From the NCBI GenBank assembly GCA_035560005.1, contig DATMAN010000089.1, positions 1-51,796 on the forward strand: a stretch of DNA of 51,796 nt, given 5' to 3'. The DNA is from Burkholderiales bacterium (GTDB lineage Bacteria > Pseudomonadota > Gammaproteobacteria > Burkholderiales > Eutrophovitaceae). Below the pieces are notes generated by a model. The model was not told the DNA's origin, ran no database searches, and saw only the letters and a list, made by a program, of their open reading frames with translations. The position numbers and the translations under genes were made by a program. Positions 15,430-25,719 of this stretch are shown one piece after another (within the stretch, counting starts at the first letter, position 1; each line of letters starts with the position of its first letter).

Positions 15430-18400
15430 CTACATGTTCCTGCGGTACTGGCCGCCCACCTCGAACAGCGCCTGGGTGATCTGGCCCAGCGAGCAGTAGC
15501 GCACCGCGTGCATCAGTTCGCCGAACACGTTGCCGTTTTCCACGACCACCTGCTTGAGCCGCTCGAGCGCGGCGGGCGCCTGCGTGGCGTGGCGTTGCTG
15601 GAACTCGCGAAGCCTGCGGATCTGTCCCTGTTTCTCCTCTTCGCTGGAGCGCGCCAGGGGGATCGTGCCGCCGTGGTCCTTGCCGTCCGGATTGCGGAAA
15701 GTATTGACGCCGATGATCGGGTAGGAGCTGTCGTGCTTCTTCATTTCGTAGTACAGCGACTCTTCCTGGATCTTGCCGCGCTGGTAGCCGGTTTCCATCG
15801 CGCCGAGCACGCCGCCGCGCTCGGAGATGCGCTCGAATTCCTGCAGCACGGCCTCCTCCACCAGCTCGGTCAGCGCTTCGATGACGAACGAGCCCTGGTT
15901 GGGATTCTCGTTCTTGGCCAGCCCCCACTCGCGGTTGATGATGAGCTGGATCGCGAGCGCCCGTCTCACCGAATCCTCGGTCGGCGTGGTGATCGCCTCG
16001 TCGTAGGCGTTGGTGTGCAGCGAGTTGGCGTTGTCGTAGGTGGCGATCAGCGCCTGGAGCGTGGTGCGGATGTCGTTGAAGGCGATCTCCTGCGCGTGCA
16101 GCGAGCGGCCGGAAGTCTGGCAGTGGTACTTCAGTTTCTGGGAGCGCTCGTTGGCGCCATAGCGGTGCTTCATCGCGATCGCCCAGATCCGGCGCGCCAC
16201 GCGCCCGAGCACGCTGTACTCTGGATCCATGCCGTTGGAGAAGAAGAACGACAGATTGGGGGCGAACTCGTCGATCGCCATGCCGCGCGCCAGGTACGCT
16301 TCGACATAGGTGAAGCCGTTGGCCAGCGTGAACGCGAGCTGCGAGATCGGATTGGCGCCGGCCTCGGCGATGTGGTAGCCGGAGATGGACACCGAGTAGA
16401 AGTTTCTCACCTTGTTGGCGGTGAAATACTCCTGGATGTCGCCCATGACCTTCAGCGAGAAATCGGTGGAGAAGATGCAGGTGTTCTGGCCCTGATCTTC
16501 CTTCAGGATGTCGGCCTGCACCGTGCCGCGCACGTTCTCCAGCGTCCAGGCGCGGATTCTGGCGTACTCCTCCGGGCTGGGCTTGCGGCCGTGCTGTTGC
16601 TCGAACTTCTCGGCCTGCTGGTCGATCGCGGTGTTGAGGAACATCGCCAGGATGGTGGGCGCCGGACCGTTGATCGTCATCGACACCGAGGTCATCGGGT
16701 CGCACAGGTCGAAGCCCGAGTAGAGCACCTTCATGTCGTCCAGCGTGGCGATGGACACGCCGGAATTTCCGATCTTGCCGTAGATGTCGGGGCGCTCGTC
16801 AGGATCGTGCCCGTACAGAGTGACCGAATCGAACGCGGTCGAAAGCCGCTTGGCCGCGTAGTCCTTCGAAAGGAACTTGAAGCGCGCGTTGGTGCGGAAC
16901 GGGTCGCCCTCGCCGGCGAACATGCGGGTCGGGTCCTCGTTCTCGCGCTTGAACGCGAAGACGCCGGCCGTGTAGGGGAAGCTGCCCGGCACGTTTTCGC
17001 GCATCAGCCACCACAGAATCTCCCCCTCGTCCTCGTAGCGCGGCAGCGCGACCTTGGGCACGCGCGTACCGGAGAGCGAGGTGTGGAAGAGCTTGGTGCG
17101 GATCTCCTTGTCGCGCACCTTCACCACATGCTCCTCGCCCGAGTAGGCCTCCTTGACGCGGGGCCAGCCTTCCAGCAGGGCTCTGGCTTCCGGGTCCAGT
17201 GCCGCTTCGCGTTGTGCGACGAGTTTGTCGATCGCCTCGCAGGCAGCCTCTGCACCCGTGCGGGCGGCGGCCGGGGCGAGCTCGAGCATCTGTCGCGTCG
17301 CTCTGAGCTGCTGGCGCTCGCGCGCCAGCCTGGACTGCTCCGCCGCCCGCCGATGGTAGTCGCGCACCGTCGCGGCGATCTCCGCGAGATAGCGGACGCG
17401 GGCCGGCGGCACGATCACGTTCTGCCCCGAGGGGTGCTTGACCGTCACGGGCTTGAGCCGCCCGTCCTTCAGCGGCAGGCCGCGTTCGGCGAGCTTGAGC
17501 TTGATGGCATGGTAGAGCGCGGTCACGCCGTCGTCGTTGAAGCGCGAGGCGATGGTGCCGAATACCGGCATGTCCTCCACCGGAACGCCGAAAGCCTGGC
17601 GGTTGCGCTGCATCTGCTTGCGCACGTCGCGCAGCGCGTCCAGCGCGCCGCGCCGGTCGAACTTGTTGATCGCCACGAAGTCCGCGAAATCCAGCATGTC
17701 GATCTTCTCGAGCTGGCTCGCCGCGCCGTATTCGGGCGTCATGACATAGAGCGAAAAGTCCACGTGCGGCACGATCGCCGCGTCGCCCTGGCCGATGCCC
17801 GAAGTTTCCACCACCACCAGGTCGAAGCCCGCCGCCTTGCAGGCCGCGATGACATCCGGCAGGCAGGTGGAGATCTCGTTGCCCGCCGCGCGGGTAGCGA
17901 GCGAGCGCATGTAGATGTTCGGGTGGTTGATGGCATTCATGCGAATGCGATCGCCCAGCAAGGCGCCGCCGGTCTTGCGGCGCGAGGGATCGACTGCGAC
18001 GAGCGCCACCTTCACCGTGTCCGCCTGGTCGTGGCGCAGCCGCAGAATCAGCTCGTCGGTCAGCGAGCTCTTGCCCGAGCCGCCGGTGCCGGTGATTCCA
18101 AGCACCGGCACGTTGTCGCGCGCCGCGGCGCGCTTGAGCAGCTCGCGGTGCAGCGGTTCCGGCAGCGCCGAGTTCTCCAGCGCGGTGATGACGCGGGCCA
18201 GCGTTCGCGTTTCGCCTTCCAACAGCGCCTCGAGCCGCGCCGGCAGCTCGGCGCACAGGTCGCGGTCGGCCTTGCGGATCATGTCGGCGATCATGCCCTG
18301 CAGGCCGAGCTTGACGCCGTCTTCCGGGGAATAGATGCGCGCCACGCCGTAGCCGTGCAGTTCCTCGATCTCGTGGGGCACGATGACTCCGCCGCCACCG

Positions 18401-18714
18401 CCGAAGACCCTGATGTCGCCTGCGCCGTGGCGGCGCAGCAGATCCACCATGTACTTGAAGAACTCGATGTGGCCGCCCTGATAGGACGAGATCGCGATGC
18501 CGTGAACGTCTTCCTGGATGGCCGCTGCCACGATTTCGGCGACCGAACGGTTGTGGCCGAGGTGGATGACTTCCACGCCGGAGGACTGCAGGATCCGGCG
18601 CACGATGTTGATGGAGGCGTCGTGGCCGTCGAACAGGCTGGCGGCGGTGACGAAACGGATCCGGGCCGCGGCGCGCGCGTCCTGAATCGAGGGTTTGAGG
18701 CTCAAGTCGGTCAT
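15430..18714 (-). CDS. icmF: Fused isobutyryl-CoA mutase (IcmF), adenosylcobalamin-dependent
   Basis: A 1094-residue protein with the full IcmF order. A B12-binding domain comes first (DGHD at 29-32, His31 as lower ligand; GGGGGV loop). A MeaB-like G-protein chaperone follows (P-loop [11 protein letters not shown] at 206-216, NKFD guanine motif). The large mutase barrel is last ([30 protein letters not shown]). By motif alignment, the two residues that separate substrates are Phe586 (GVFAFKR) and Gln743 (GQNTCIF), matching isobutyryl/butyryl-CoA mutases rather than the Tyr/Arg pair of methylmalonyl-CoA mutase. It isomerises isobutyryl-CoA and n-butyryl-CoA, a link between valine and straight-chain metabolism. 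Start ATG at 18714 has GGAGAG ahead. The gap to the upstream oxidoreductase is 120 bases, so co-transcription is possible. Confidence 0.95.
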   Translation of the reverse strand: MTDLSLKPSIQDARAAARIRFVTAASLFDGHDASINIVRRILQSSGVEVIHLGHNRSVAEIVAAAIQEDVHGIAISSYQGGHIEFFKYMVDLLRRHGAGDIRVFGGGGGVIVPHEIEELHGYGVARIYSPEDGVKLGLQGMIADMIRKADRDLCAELPARLEALLEGETRTLARVITALENSALPEPLHRELLKRAAARDNVPVLGITGTGGSGKSSLTDELILRLRHDQADTVKVALVAVDPSRRKTGGALLGDRIRMNAINHPNIYMRSLATRAAGNEISTCLPDVIAACKAAGFDLVVVETSGIGQGDAAIVPHVDFSLYVMTPEYGAASQLEKIDMLDFADFVAINKFDRRGALDALRDVRKQMQRNRQAFGVPVEDMPVFGTIASRFNDDGVTALYHAIKLKLAERGLPLKDGRLKPVTVKHPSGQNVIVPPARVRYLAEIAATVRDYHRRAAEQSRLARERQQLRATRQMLELAPAAARTGAEAACEAIDKLVAQREAALDPEARALLEGWPRVKEAYSGEEHVVKVRDKEIRTKLFHTSLSGTRVPKVALPRYEDEGEILWWLMRENVPGSFPYTAGVFAFKRENEDPTRMFAGEGDPFRTNARFKFLSKDYAAKRLSTAFDSVTLYGHDPDERPDIYGKIGNSGVSIATLDDMKVLYSGFDLCDPMTSVSMTINGPAPTILAMFLNTAIDQQAEKFEQQHGRKPSPEEYARIRAWTLENVRGTVQADILKEDQGQNTCIFSTDFSLKVMGDIQEYFTANKVRNFYSVSISGYHIAEAGANPISQLAFTLANGFTYVEAYLARGMAIDEFAPNLSFFFSNGMDPEYSVLGRVARRIWAIAMKHRYGANERSQKLKYHCQTSGRSLHAQEIAFNDIRTTLQALIATYDNANSLHTNAYDEAITTPTEDSVRRALAIQLIINREWGLAKNENPNQGSFVIEALTELVEEAVLQEFERISERGGVLGAMETGYQRGKIQEESLYYEMKKHDSSYPIIGVNTFRNPDGKDHGGTIPLARSSEEEKQGQIRRLREFQQRHATQAPAALERLKQVVVENGNVFGELMHAVRYCSLGQITQALFEVGGQYRRNM

Positions 18715-18834
18715 GGTTCTGATTCTCTCCAGGGCGACCCCGGGGGATGCCTTCCGGCCGGCAGTACCGGGATTATGGTTTGCGTCGACCTTAGCGTAAA
18801 TGTGGAATCGTTCGATGTGCCCGCCGATGCGTCG

Positions 18835-21800
18835 TTACGCGGCGAGGTGGACGTCAGGCGCGCGCAGTTGCCGCAACAGGCGCTCGCGCTCGGCGGCCGC
18901 CGCCGCCAGACTGCGCGCCTTGACGTGCCCGAAGCCGCGGATGCGCTCCGGGACTGCGGCCAGGGCCAGCGCCGTCCGGTGGTTGGCGGGGGAGAGTGTG
19001 TCGGCCAGCTCTTCGATGAGCGCCTCGTACTCGCCGATCAGGCGTCGCTCCGTCTTGCGCTCGGCGCTGTACCCGAACGGATCGAGCCAAGTACCGCGCA
19101 ACCCCTTGAGCCTGGCCAGCACGCGGAACGCAATGCCTACCCATGCCCCGTACTCGGACTTCACGAGCCGGCCCTGGGCGTCGCGCCTGGCGATGAGCGG
19201 TGGCGCCAAGTGGTACTTCACCCGCAAGCGCCCTTCAAAGGTCTCGGCGAGCCGTTTCTCGAAGTCACCGCTCGCATACAGCCGCGCGACCTCGTACTCG
19301 TCCTTGTAGGCCATCAGCTTGAACAGCGCCTGCGCCACCGTCTTCGCCAGCGCCTCGCCCCCGACCGCGGCCGCCTCGGCGGCACGGACCTTCTCCACCA
19401 GTTGCGCATAGCGCCGGGCATAGGCCGCGTTCTGGTATTCGGTGAGGAAGGCCACGCGTCGGCGCACCAGCGCTTCCAGTGACTGCGGCATCTGCACGAT
19501 CACCGGTCGCGCCGGCGTGGCCAGCCTTTCGACCTGCTGCAGATCCACCGCCGCCCGGCGGCCCCACTCGAAGGCCAGTTTGTTGGCCTCCACCGCCACC
19601 GCGTTCAGCTCGATCGCGCGCAGGATGGAAGCCGGCTGCAGCGGGATCAGCCCTTTCTGGCAGGCGAACCCCAGCATGAACAGGTTGGTCGCGATCGCGT
19701 CGCCCAGCAGCGCGGTGGCCAGCCGTGTGGCGTCGAGATAGTGGGCGCGACCGCCGACGGCTTCGTCGATCAACGCCCGCACTGCGGACGCCGGAAAGCG
19801 CCAGTCGGGGTCTCTGGCGAACTGCCCCGGCGGCTGCTCGTACAGGTTGATTACTGCCACCGTGCGCCCGGGCCGGGTCTTGGCGATGGCGTCATGGGCG
19901 CCGGCGGTGAGCATGTCACAGCCCAGAATCAGATCGGCTTCCCCGGTGGCGATGCGCTGGGCGCGGATTCTCTCCGGCGAGCGCGCGATGCGCACGTGCG
20001 AAGTGACCGCGCCGTTCTTCTGCGACATGCCGGTCATGTCGAGCGCGGAGATCCCCTTGCCTTCCAGGTGCGCCGCCATCCCGAGCAGGGCGCCGATGGT
20101 GATGACGCCGGTGCCGCCGATGCCGGTGATGAGGATGTTGTAGGCGCTGTCCCCGAGCGGCGCGATGGCGGGCTCGGGCGGCGGCTCGGAGGCCGGCGCG
20201 TGTCGCGCGGCTCTGGTCTTGCGCGGCGTGCCGCCTTCCACCGTGACGAAGCTCGGGCAGAAGCCCTTGAGGCAGGAGTAGTCCTGGTTGCAGGCAGACT
20301 GGTCGATCATGCGCTTGCGACCGAACTCGGTCTCCAGCGGCAGGATCGACACGCAGTTCGACTGCACGCCGCAGTCGCCACAGCCCTCGCACACCGCCTC
20401 GTTGATGAACACACGCGAAGTCGCCTGCGGATACGCCCCCTTCTTGCGGCGCCGGCGCTTTTCCGCCGCGCAGGTCTGGTCGTAGATCAGGACCGACACA
20501 CCGGGGTATTCGCGCAACTGGCGCTGTACCGCGTCCAGGTCCTTGCGGTCGTGCAGCGTGACGAATGGCGGCAGGGCCGAGCGGTCGGCATAGCGCGAGG
20601 GATCTTCGCTCACCACCGCGATGCGCCGTACGCCTTCTGCGCTCATTTCCCGAGCGATCTGCGGCACGGACAGCGGCCCGTCGATCGGCTGGCCGCCGGT
20701 CATCGCCACCGCATCGTTGTAGAGGATCTTGTAGGTGATGTTGACCCCGGCGGCGATGGCGGCGCGGATTGCGAGCGAACCGGAGTGGAAATAAGTGCCG
20801 TCGCCCAGATTCGCGAAGACGTGCTTGCGCCTGGAGAAGGGCGCCTGGCCGATCCAGGTCGCACCTTCCCCGCCCATCTGCGTGAGCGTCCGGTTGTGCT
20901 CGGGATAGATCGAGGTGGCCATCACGTGGCAGCCGATGCCAGCCAGCGCGACGCTGCCGTCCGGCACCCGGGTCGAGGTGTTGTGCGGGCAGCCGGAGCA
21001 GTAATACGCCGGCCGCGGCGGCGTGTTCACCGCTTTCCTGAGCACCGCCTCCTTCGCCTCCAGGAACGCCAGCCGCGCCTTGATCCGGTCGCTCGGATGG
21101 AAGCGGGCCACTCTTCCAGCGATCACCCGCGCGATCTGCGCGATGGAGAAATCGCCCTTGGCCGGCAGCAGCCACTGGCCGCGCGGATGTACCCACTCGC
21201 CGGCTTCGTCGAACTTGCCGATCACCCGCGGGCGCACGTCCGGATGCCAGTTGTACAGATGCTCCTTGAGCTGGTATTCCACCATCTGGCGCTTCTCTTC
21301 CACGACCAGGATTTCTTCCAGGCCCCGGGAGAATTCGCGCACACTGTCCGGTTCCAGCGGCCAGGGCATCGCCACCTTGAAGACGCGAATGCCGATCTGC
21401 GCCGCGCCGGCCTCGTCGATGCCCAGTTCTTCCAGTGCTTCGAGCACGTCCAGGTACGACTTGCCGGAAGCGACGATGCCCAGCCGCGCGCGCGGCGAAT
21501 CGATCGTGGTGCGATTGAGACGATTGGCGCGCGCATAGGCGATGGCGGCATAGATCTTGTAGTCCTGCATCAGCGCTTCCAGCGTGCGCGCCTGCTGCGC
21601 CAGCCCGTCGGTGAGCAGTCGTGTGTTCATGCCGCCTTCGGGCGCGACGACGTCCTCGGGCAGCGCGATGCGCACGTGGGCGTGGTCGGCCTCGATCGAA
21701 GCCGAGGACTCCACCGTGTCGGCGAGCGCCTTGAAGCCCACCGCGCAGCCGGAAAAGCGCGACATCGCGAAACCGTGCAGGCCCAGCTCGATGTACTCCT

Positions 21801-22323
21801 GCACGTTGCACGGATAGAGCACCGGGATCATCGAGGCCGCGAACAGGTGGTCGCTCTGATGCGGCAGGGTGGAGGAGTAGGCGCCGTGATCATCGCCGGC
21901 CACCAGCAGCACGCCGCCGTGCCGGGCGGTGCCCGAGAAGTTCATGTGCTTGAACACGTCGCCGCAGCGGTCCACGCCCGGCCCTTTGCCGTACCACATG
22001 GCGAACACGCCGTCGTAGTCGGACTCGCCCACGAGCTTCACCTGCTGGGTTCCCCACACCGCCGTGGCGGCCAGCTCCTCGTTGACGCCGGGCTGGAAGT
22101 GGACGTGGTGCGCGGCCAGATGCGGTTGCGCCTTCCACAGCGCTTCATCGAGCCCGCCGAGCGGCGAACCGCGGTAGCCGGAGACGAAGCCCGCGGTATT
22201 CAGTCCGACGGCGAGGTCGCGCCGGCGCTGCACCAGTAGCAGACGCACCAGCGCCTGGATGCCGGTCAGGTAGACGCGCCCCCGATCCGACGTGTACTTG
22301 TCGTCCAAACTCACTGCTTGCAT
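18835..22323 (-). CDS. Indolepyruvate ferredoxin oxidoreductase-type enzyme, fused alpha-gamma form
   Basis: A 1162-residue 2-oxoacid oxidoreductase with, in order, an N-terminal pyrimidine-binding domain (GYRGSPLGGLDEALWK), a ThDP-binding domain near 450-560 (GCPHNTST, GDGTYFHSG, YNDAVAMTGGQP), a cysteine cluster near 645-665 (CEGCGDCGVQSNC) plus a following C-x5-C-x4-C set, and a C-terminal gamma domain (ITGIGGTGVITIG, MTGMSQKNGAV). The family oxidatively decarboxylates aryl- or branched 2-oxoacids to acyl-CoA with a low-potential acceptor. ATG at 22323 has GGAGGAG ahead; the in-frame ATG at 22362 does not. It sits 94 bases after the acetolactate-synthase-type gene. Exact substrate and electron acceptor are unknown; the fused form is common in respiring Proteobacteria. 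Confidence 0.9.
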   Translation of the reverse strand: MQAVSLDDKYTSDRGRVYLTGIQALVRLLLVQRRRDLAVGLNTAGFVSGYRGSPLGGLDEALWKAQPHLAAHHVHFQPGVNEELAATAVWGTQQVKLVGESDYDGVFAMWYGKGPGVDRCGDVFKHMNFSGTARHGGVLLVAGDDHGAYSSTLPHQSDHLFAASMIPVLYPCNVQEYIELGLHGFAMSRFSGCAVGFKALADTVESSASIEADHAHVRIALPEDVVAPEGGMNTRLLTDGLAQQARTLEALMQDYKIYAAIAYARANRLNRTTIDSPRARLGIVASGKSYLDVLEALEELGIDEAGAAQIGIRVFKVAMPWPLEPDSVREFSRGLEEILVVEEKRQMVEYQLKEHLYNWHPDVRPRVIGKFDEAGEWVHPRGQWLLPAKGDFSIAQIARVIAGRVARFHPSDRIKARLAFLEAKEAVLRKAVNTPPRPAYYCSGCPHNTSTRVPDGSVALAGIGCHVMATSIYPEHNRTLTQMGGEGATWIGQAPFSRRKHVFANLGDGTYFHSGSLAIRAAIAAGVNITYKILYNDAVAMTGGQPIDGPLSVPQIAREMSAEGVRRIAVVSEDPSRYADRSALPPFVTLHDRKDLDAVQRQLREYPGVSVLIYDQTCAAEKRRRRKKGAYPQATSRVFINEAVCEGCGDCGVQSNCVSILPLETEFGRKRMIDQSACNQDYSCLKGFCPSFVTVEGGTPRKTRAARHAPASEPPPEPAIAPLGDSAYNILITGIGGTGVITIGALLGMAAHLEGKGISALDMTGMSQKNGAVTSHVRIARSPERIRAQRIATGEADLILGCDMLTAGAHDAIAKTRPGRTVAVINLYEQPPGQFARDPDWRFPASAVRALIDEAVGGRAHYLDATRLATALLGDAIATNLFMLGFACQKGLIPLQPASILRAIELNAVAVEANKLAFEWGRRAAVDLQQVERLATPARPVIVQMPQSLEALVRRRVAFLTEYQNAAYARRYAQLVEKVRAAEAAAVGGEALAKTVAQALFKLMAYKDEYEVARLYASGDFEKRLAETFEGRLRVKYHLAPPLIARRDAQGRLVKSEYGAWVGIAFRVLARLKGLRGTWLDPFGYSAERKTERRLIGEYEALIEELADTLSPANHRTALALAAVPERIRGFGHVKARSLAAAAAERERLLRQLRAPDVHLAA

Positions 22324-22417
22324 GTACTGCTCCTCCAGTAGTCCGTTGCCGTCGTAGGGCAACGCCGTCTGCCGGCCCGGCCGACCGGGTCGGTCGGCCG
22401 CAGCCGTGTCCGCCGCG

Positions 22418-24190
22418 CTAGTGGCGCGGCCTGTAGAACCGGCCTTCGCTCAACATGACCTCATGATGGCCGCGACCGGGCGGGATCATGGGAAAGCAGT
22501 TGGCCTGTGCCGCGACCGCGACATCGAGAAAGAAAGGACCCGGATAGGCCAGACATTCCTCGATGGCGCCGTCCAGTTCGCGCGGCGACCACACGCGGCG
22601 CGCGCCCCATCCGAAGGCCTTGGCCACTTGCACGAAGTCGGGCAACGCCGCGGTGTAGCTGTGGCTGTAGCGGCCCTCGTGGATGAATTCCTGCCACTGG
22701 CGGACCATGCCCATGTAGCCGTTGTTGCACAACAGGACCTTGACCGGCGCGCGATGCTGCACCGCGGTGGAAAGCTCCTGCAGGTTCATCAGGATCGACG
22801 CATCGCCGCTCACGCACGCCACGGTCTTGTGCGGATGCGCGATCTGCGCGCCGATCGCGGCCGGCAGCCCGTAGCCCATGGTTCCCGCGCCGCCCGAGGT
22901 CAGCCAGCGGCGCGGCCGCTCGAAGCGCAGATACTGCGCCGCCCACATCTGATGCTGTCCGACGTCGGTCGCCACGATGGCGTCACGCCCGGCGAGCGCG
23001 CGCTGCAAGGCTTGCATCATCTGCTGGGGAAGGATGTGCGCCTCCTGCGGGGCGAAGGCAAGACAATCCTGCGCGCGCCACTGCCCGATCGTCGACCACC
23101 AGGGCGCCAGGCGCTGTGCCCGCAGGCCGGTGGACTCGAGTTCCTCGAGCAGCTGCTCCAGCACTTCGCGGCAATCGCCGGCGATCGGCACGTCGACCCG
23201 GACCCGCTTGTTGATCGAGGCAGGATCGATGTCGACGTGGATCTTCCGGGCTTGCGGGCAGAAGTCGGCCAGCTTCCCCGTCACGCGATCATCGAACCGC
23301 GCGCCGACGCAAACCACCAGGTCGGCATGGTGCATCGCCAGGTTCGCCTCCAAGGTGCCGTGCATGCCGAGCATGCCGAGGAACTGCGCATCGGACGCCG
23401 GAAACGCGCCCAGCCCCATCAGCGTCAAGGTACAGGGGGCCCCGGTGCGGCGCACGAGTGCCGCGAAAGCCTCGCAGGCGGCCGCACCCGAGTTGATCAG
23501 GCCGCCACCGCCGTAGAACACCGGGCGCTGCGCCCGGCCGATCAACTCCGCCGCCTGGCGGATGGCCGCGCGCGGCGGCGCTGTCACCGGGCGCGGCAGG
23601 GCAGGCACGGCTTCGCCCGCCACAGGCTCGGCGCGCGCCAGTTGCACATCTTTCGGGAAGTCGAGCAGTACCGGCCCCGGCCGCCCCCGCATGGCCACGG
23701 CGAGCGCCTTGCGGACCAGCTTGGGCACCGCTGCGGCGCTTCCGATCTGCGCGTTCCATTTCGTGACCGGTCGCGAAAGGCCCAGCGCATCGCACTCCTG
23801 GAAAGCGTCGGTGCCAATCAGTGCACGCGCCACCTGGCCGCTGATGCACACTACCGGTACCGAATCGCACATCGCATCCAGCAGACCCGTCACCGTGTTG
23901 CTCATCCCCGGTCCGGACGTGACGAACACCACGCCGGGCTTTCCGGTGCTGCGGGCGTAGCCCTGCGCCGCGTGCACCGCCGCCTGCTCGTGGCGGACCA
24001 GGACGTGCCGCAGCCGCGGCTCGGAGTGCAGCGCGTCGTACAGCGGCAGCACCGCCCCGCCGGGGTAGCCGAAGACCACTTCGACGCCTTGTTCCAGGAG
24101 GGTGTCGATGAGCAGCGCGGCGCCGGACCGAAGGGGTCGGGTGCGCGACCGAACGGTGCCAGGGACGGGGGTGAGGACCGGCTCATCCAT
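22418..24190 (-). CDS. ilvB: Acetolactate synthase large-subunit-type ThDP enzyme
   Basis: A 590-residue ThDP enzyme. The N-terminal domain has [17 protein letters not shown] and the catalytic-Glu segment [17 protein letters not shown]; then [16 protein letters not shown] and [10 protein letters not shown] as in IlvB/IlvG. The C-terminal cofactor motif is [17 protein letters not shown] with [14 protein letters not shown], a close match to IlvB. The reaction would be condensation of two 2-oxoacids to acetolactate or acetohydroxybutyrate in valine, leucine and isoleucine synthesis. There is no small regulatory subunit (IlvN/IlvH) or ilvC beside it, and instead it precedes a 2-oxoacid oxidoreductase, so a catabolic or accessory role is possible. 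Divergent from the Lrp/AsnC gene. Confidence 0.82.
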   Translation of the reverse strand: MDEPVLTPVPGTVRSRTRPLRSGAALLIDTLLEQGVEVVFGYPGGAVLPLYDALHSEPRLRHVLVRHEQAAVHAAQGYARSTGKPGVVFVTSGPGMSNTVTGLLDAMCDSVPVVCISGQVARALIGTDAFQECDALGLSRPVTKWNAQIGSAAAVPKLVRKALAVAMRGRPGPVLLDFPKDVQLARAEPVAGEAVPALPRPVTAPPRAAIRQAAELIGRAQRPVFYGGGGLINSGAAACEAFAALVRRTGAPCTLTLMGLGAFPASDAQFLGMLGMHGTLEANLAMHHADLVVCVGARFDDRVTGKLADFCPQARKIHVDIDPASINKRVRVDVPIAGDCREVLEQLLEELESTGLRAQRLAPWWSTIGQWRAQDCLAFAPQEAHILPQQMMQALQRALAGRDAIVATDVGQHQMWAAQYLRFERPRRWLTSGGAGTMGYGLPAAIGAQIAHPHKTVACVSGDASILMNLQELSTAVQHRAPVKVLLCNNGYMGMVRQWQEFIHEGRYSHSYTAALPDFVQVAKAFGWGARRVWSPRELDGAIEECLAYPGPFFLDVAVAAQANCFPMIPPGRGHHEVMLSEGRFYRPRH

Positions 24191-24289
24191 GCCGCAATCT
24201 TATTGACGATGGTCGGGAAAAGGCGTCTTATTTTTCTGGCTGATGGCGGGAAATTCGGGAAACTTTTCCAGAAACGGCGGAAACAGAGA
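24191..24289. promoter_or_regulatory. Divergent promoter region with candidate Lrp/AsnC operator
   Basis: These 99 bases are AT-richer than their surroundings. GGAAA-CT-TTTCC (24258-24269) is a short dyad, and further GGGAAA and TTTTTC stretches surround it (24212-24260). Lrp-type proteins bind degenerate AT-rich dyads, often in divergent promoters next to their own gene. No clean -10/-35 pair was assigned. Confidence 0.35.
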
Positions 24290-24820
24290 ATGAAGCTCGA
24301 CAAGTACGATCTGGCGATCCTGGCTGTGCTGCGCCAGGACGCCCGCGCCAGCCTGCAGGACATCAGCGCCCGGGTCGGGCTTTCCACGACGCCGTGCTGG
24401 AACCGGATCAAAAAGATGGAAGCCGACGGCGTGATTCAGGGCTACACCGTGCGCGTGAACGCGGAAGCGCTCGGTTTCACCGAAACCGTCATCGTGCAGG
24501 TCACGCTCGACAGCCACAGCGAGGAGACGCTGTTCGAGTTCGGGCGCCGGCTGGAGCAGATTCCGGAGGTCCTGGAAGCCTATCTGGTGTCCGGCGATTA
24601 CGACTACTACATCCGCATCGCGGTGAAGGACACGCGCGACTACGAGCGGCTGCTGCGCGAAAAGCTCTACCGCATTCCCGGCATTCGCCACAGTCGGTCG
24701 AGCTTCGTGCTGCGCGTGCTGAAGGAAAGCCCGATCCCTTTGCCGGTCGCCGCAAACGCGCCGCGCCAGCCGGCGCAGGCTGCGCTTGACGCGGGCTCCA
24801 CGGCCAGGCGCCGGCCCTAG
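24290..24820 (+). CDS. Lrp/AsnC-family transcriptional regulator
   Basis: A 176-residue regulator: an N-terminal helix-turn-helix (MKLDKYDLAILAVLRQDARA, then DISARVGLSTTPCWNRIKKM) and a C-terminal RAM ligand-binding domain (ALGFTETVIVQVTL, VLEAYLVSGDYDYYIRI). The GDYDYY turn is the usual amino-acid effector-loop position. The final ~25 residues (after SPIPLPV) are low-complexity. The ATG at 24290 gives the standard Lrp start; the ribosome site is weak. It likely senses an amino acid and controls the divergent acetolactate-synthase/oxidoreductase operon, which would fit a role in aromatic or branched amino-acid breakdown. Confidence 0.92.
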   Translation: MKLDKYDLAILAVLRQDARASLQDISARVGLSTTPCWNRIKKMEADGVIQGYTVRVNAEALGFTETVIVQVTLDSHSEETLFEFGRRLEQIPEVLEAYLVSGDYDYYIRIAVKDTRDYERLLREKLYRIPGIRHSRSSFVLRVLKESPIPLPVAANAPRQPAQAALDAGSTARRRP

Positions 24821-24823
24821 GCG

Positions 24824-25651
24824 ATGGCGCGCGCCGCCCTGGTCGATGCGCTGGGAACCGAGCACGCCCCGGCTGCGCAAGCGCGCATCGCCTGCCTGGT
24901 GCCTAGCCTCACGGAATTGCTGTTCGCGCTCGACCTGGGAAACCAGGTGGTGGCGCGCACCGGTTTCTGCGTGCATCCGCGCAGCGCGGTGAAAGCAGTG
25001 CCGAAAGTCGGCGGCACCAAGGACTTCGATCTCGACAAGCTGCGCGCGGCTGCGCCCACGCACCTCCTCGTCAATGTCGACGAGAACCCGAAGGAACGGG
25101 TCGAGGCCGCGGCGCGGTTCATCCCGCACGTGATCGTCACGCATCCGCTGGGACCGCTGGACAACCCACCGCTGTACCGGCTGGTGGGCGGCATTTTCGG
25201 CCGGCAAGCGCAGGCCGAAGCGCTGGCCGGGCATTTCGAAACGGCCTACCGCGATGCGGTGCAAGCAAGCGCGCGCCTGCCGCGCGAACGGGTGCTCTAC
25301 CTCATCTGGAAAGATCCGTGGATGACGATCTCGCGCGAAACCTACATCGCCCGCACGCTGGCGGCGGTGGGCTGGGACCAGATCGAAGTCGGGGGCGCCG
25401 ACCGCTATCCGGAGATTCCACTGGAGGACTTTCTGGGAAAGGTGGATCGGGTGCTGCTTTCTTCCGAGCCCTACGCCTTCACGCGGCGCGACGTGCAAAG
25501 GGTCGAGCGGCTGATCCAGCATGCATTACCCGCCACTGCTTGCCCGTCACCCCTCACCGTCTGTCGCATCGACGCACAGATGACGTCCTGGTACGGCAGT
25601 CGGGCGATCGAGGGCATGCGCTACCTGAAAGCGATCCGGGCGTCGTCTTGA
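24824..25651 (+). CDS. BtuF-like helical-backbone metal-receptor protein without signal peptide
   Basis: A 275-residue protein of the periplasmic B12/siderophore-binding fold (COG0614 type): RIACLVPSLTELLFALDLGNQVVARTGFC at the front, then PKVGGTKDFDLDKLRAAAPTHLLVN, and a second lobe with RVLYLIWKDPWMTI. It starts three bases after the Lrp gene. Unlike true BtuF it shows no signal peptide and no lipobox: the first 20 residues (MARAALVDALGTEHAPAAQA) are not hydrophobic enough. No permease or ATPase genes follow. It may be a cytosolic corrinoid or metallocofactor-binding protein; the nearby IcmF needs adenosylcobalamin. Near the C-terminus the DNA at 25540-25563 resembles repeat family B. Confidence 0.75.
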   Translation: MARAALVDALGTEHAPAAQARIACLVPSLTELLFALDLGNQVVARTGFCVHPRSAVKAVPKVGGTKDFDLDKLRAAAPTHLLVNVDENPKERVEAAARFIPHVIVTHPLGPLDNPPLYRLVGGIFGRQAQAEALAGHFETAYRDAVQASARLPRERVLYLIWKDPWMTISRETYIARTLAAVGWDQIEVGGADRYPEIPLEDFLGKVDRVLLSSEPYAFTRRDVQRVERLIQHALPATACPSPLTVCRIDAQMTSWYGSRAIEGMRYLKAIRASS

Positions 25652-25719
25652 TTCGCCCGCGGGCTGCCGCTAACCTCCGCGTTCTTTTTGGGGACCAGCA
25701 GCCGCTGCGCGGAGGAACA

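Noticed and set aside
15430..18714. Methylmalonyl-CoA mutase
   Set aside because: The substrate-pocket residues read as Phe and Gln, and the G-protein is fused between the domains; both are IcmF features.
15340..19482. A 1380-codon open frame on the plus strand opposite icmF and the oxidoreductase
   Set aside because: It is an antisense shadow of two clear genes in GC-rich DNA: low-complexity composition, no domain and no ribosome site.
19741..22239. An 832-codon plus-strand frame opposite the oxidoreductase
   Set aside because: It is a His/Arg/Ala-rich shadow with no motif, and the opposite strand encodes a complete family protein.
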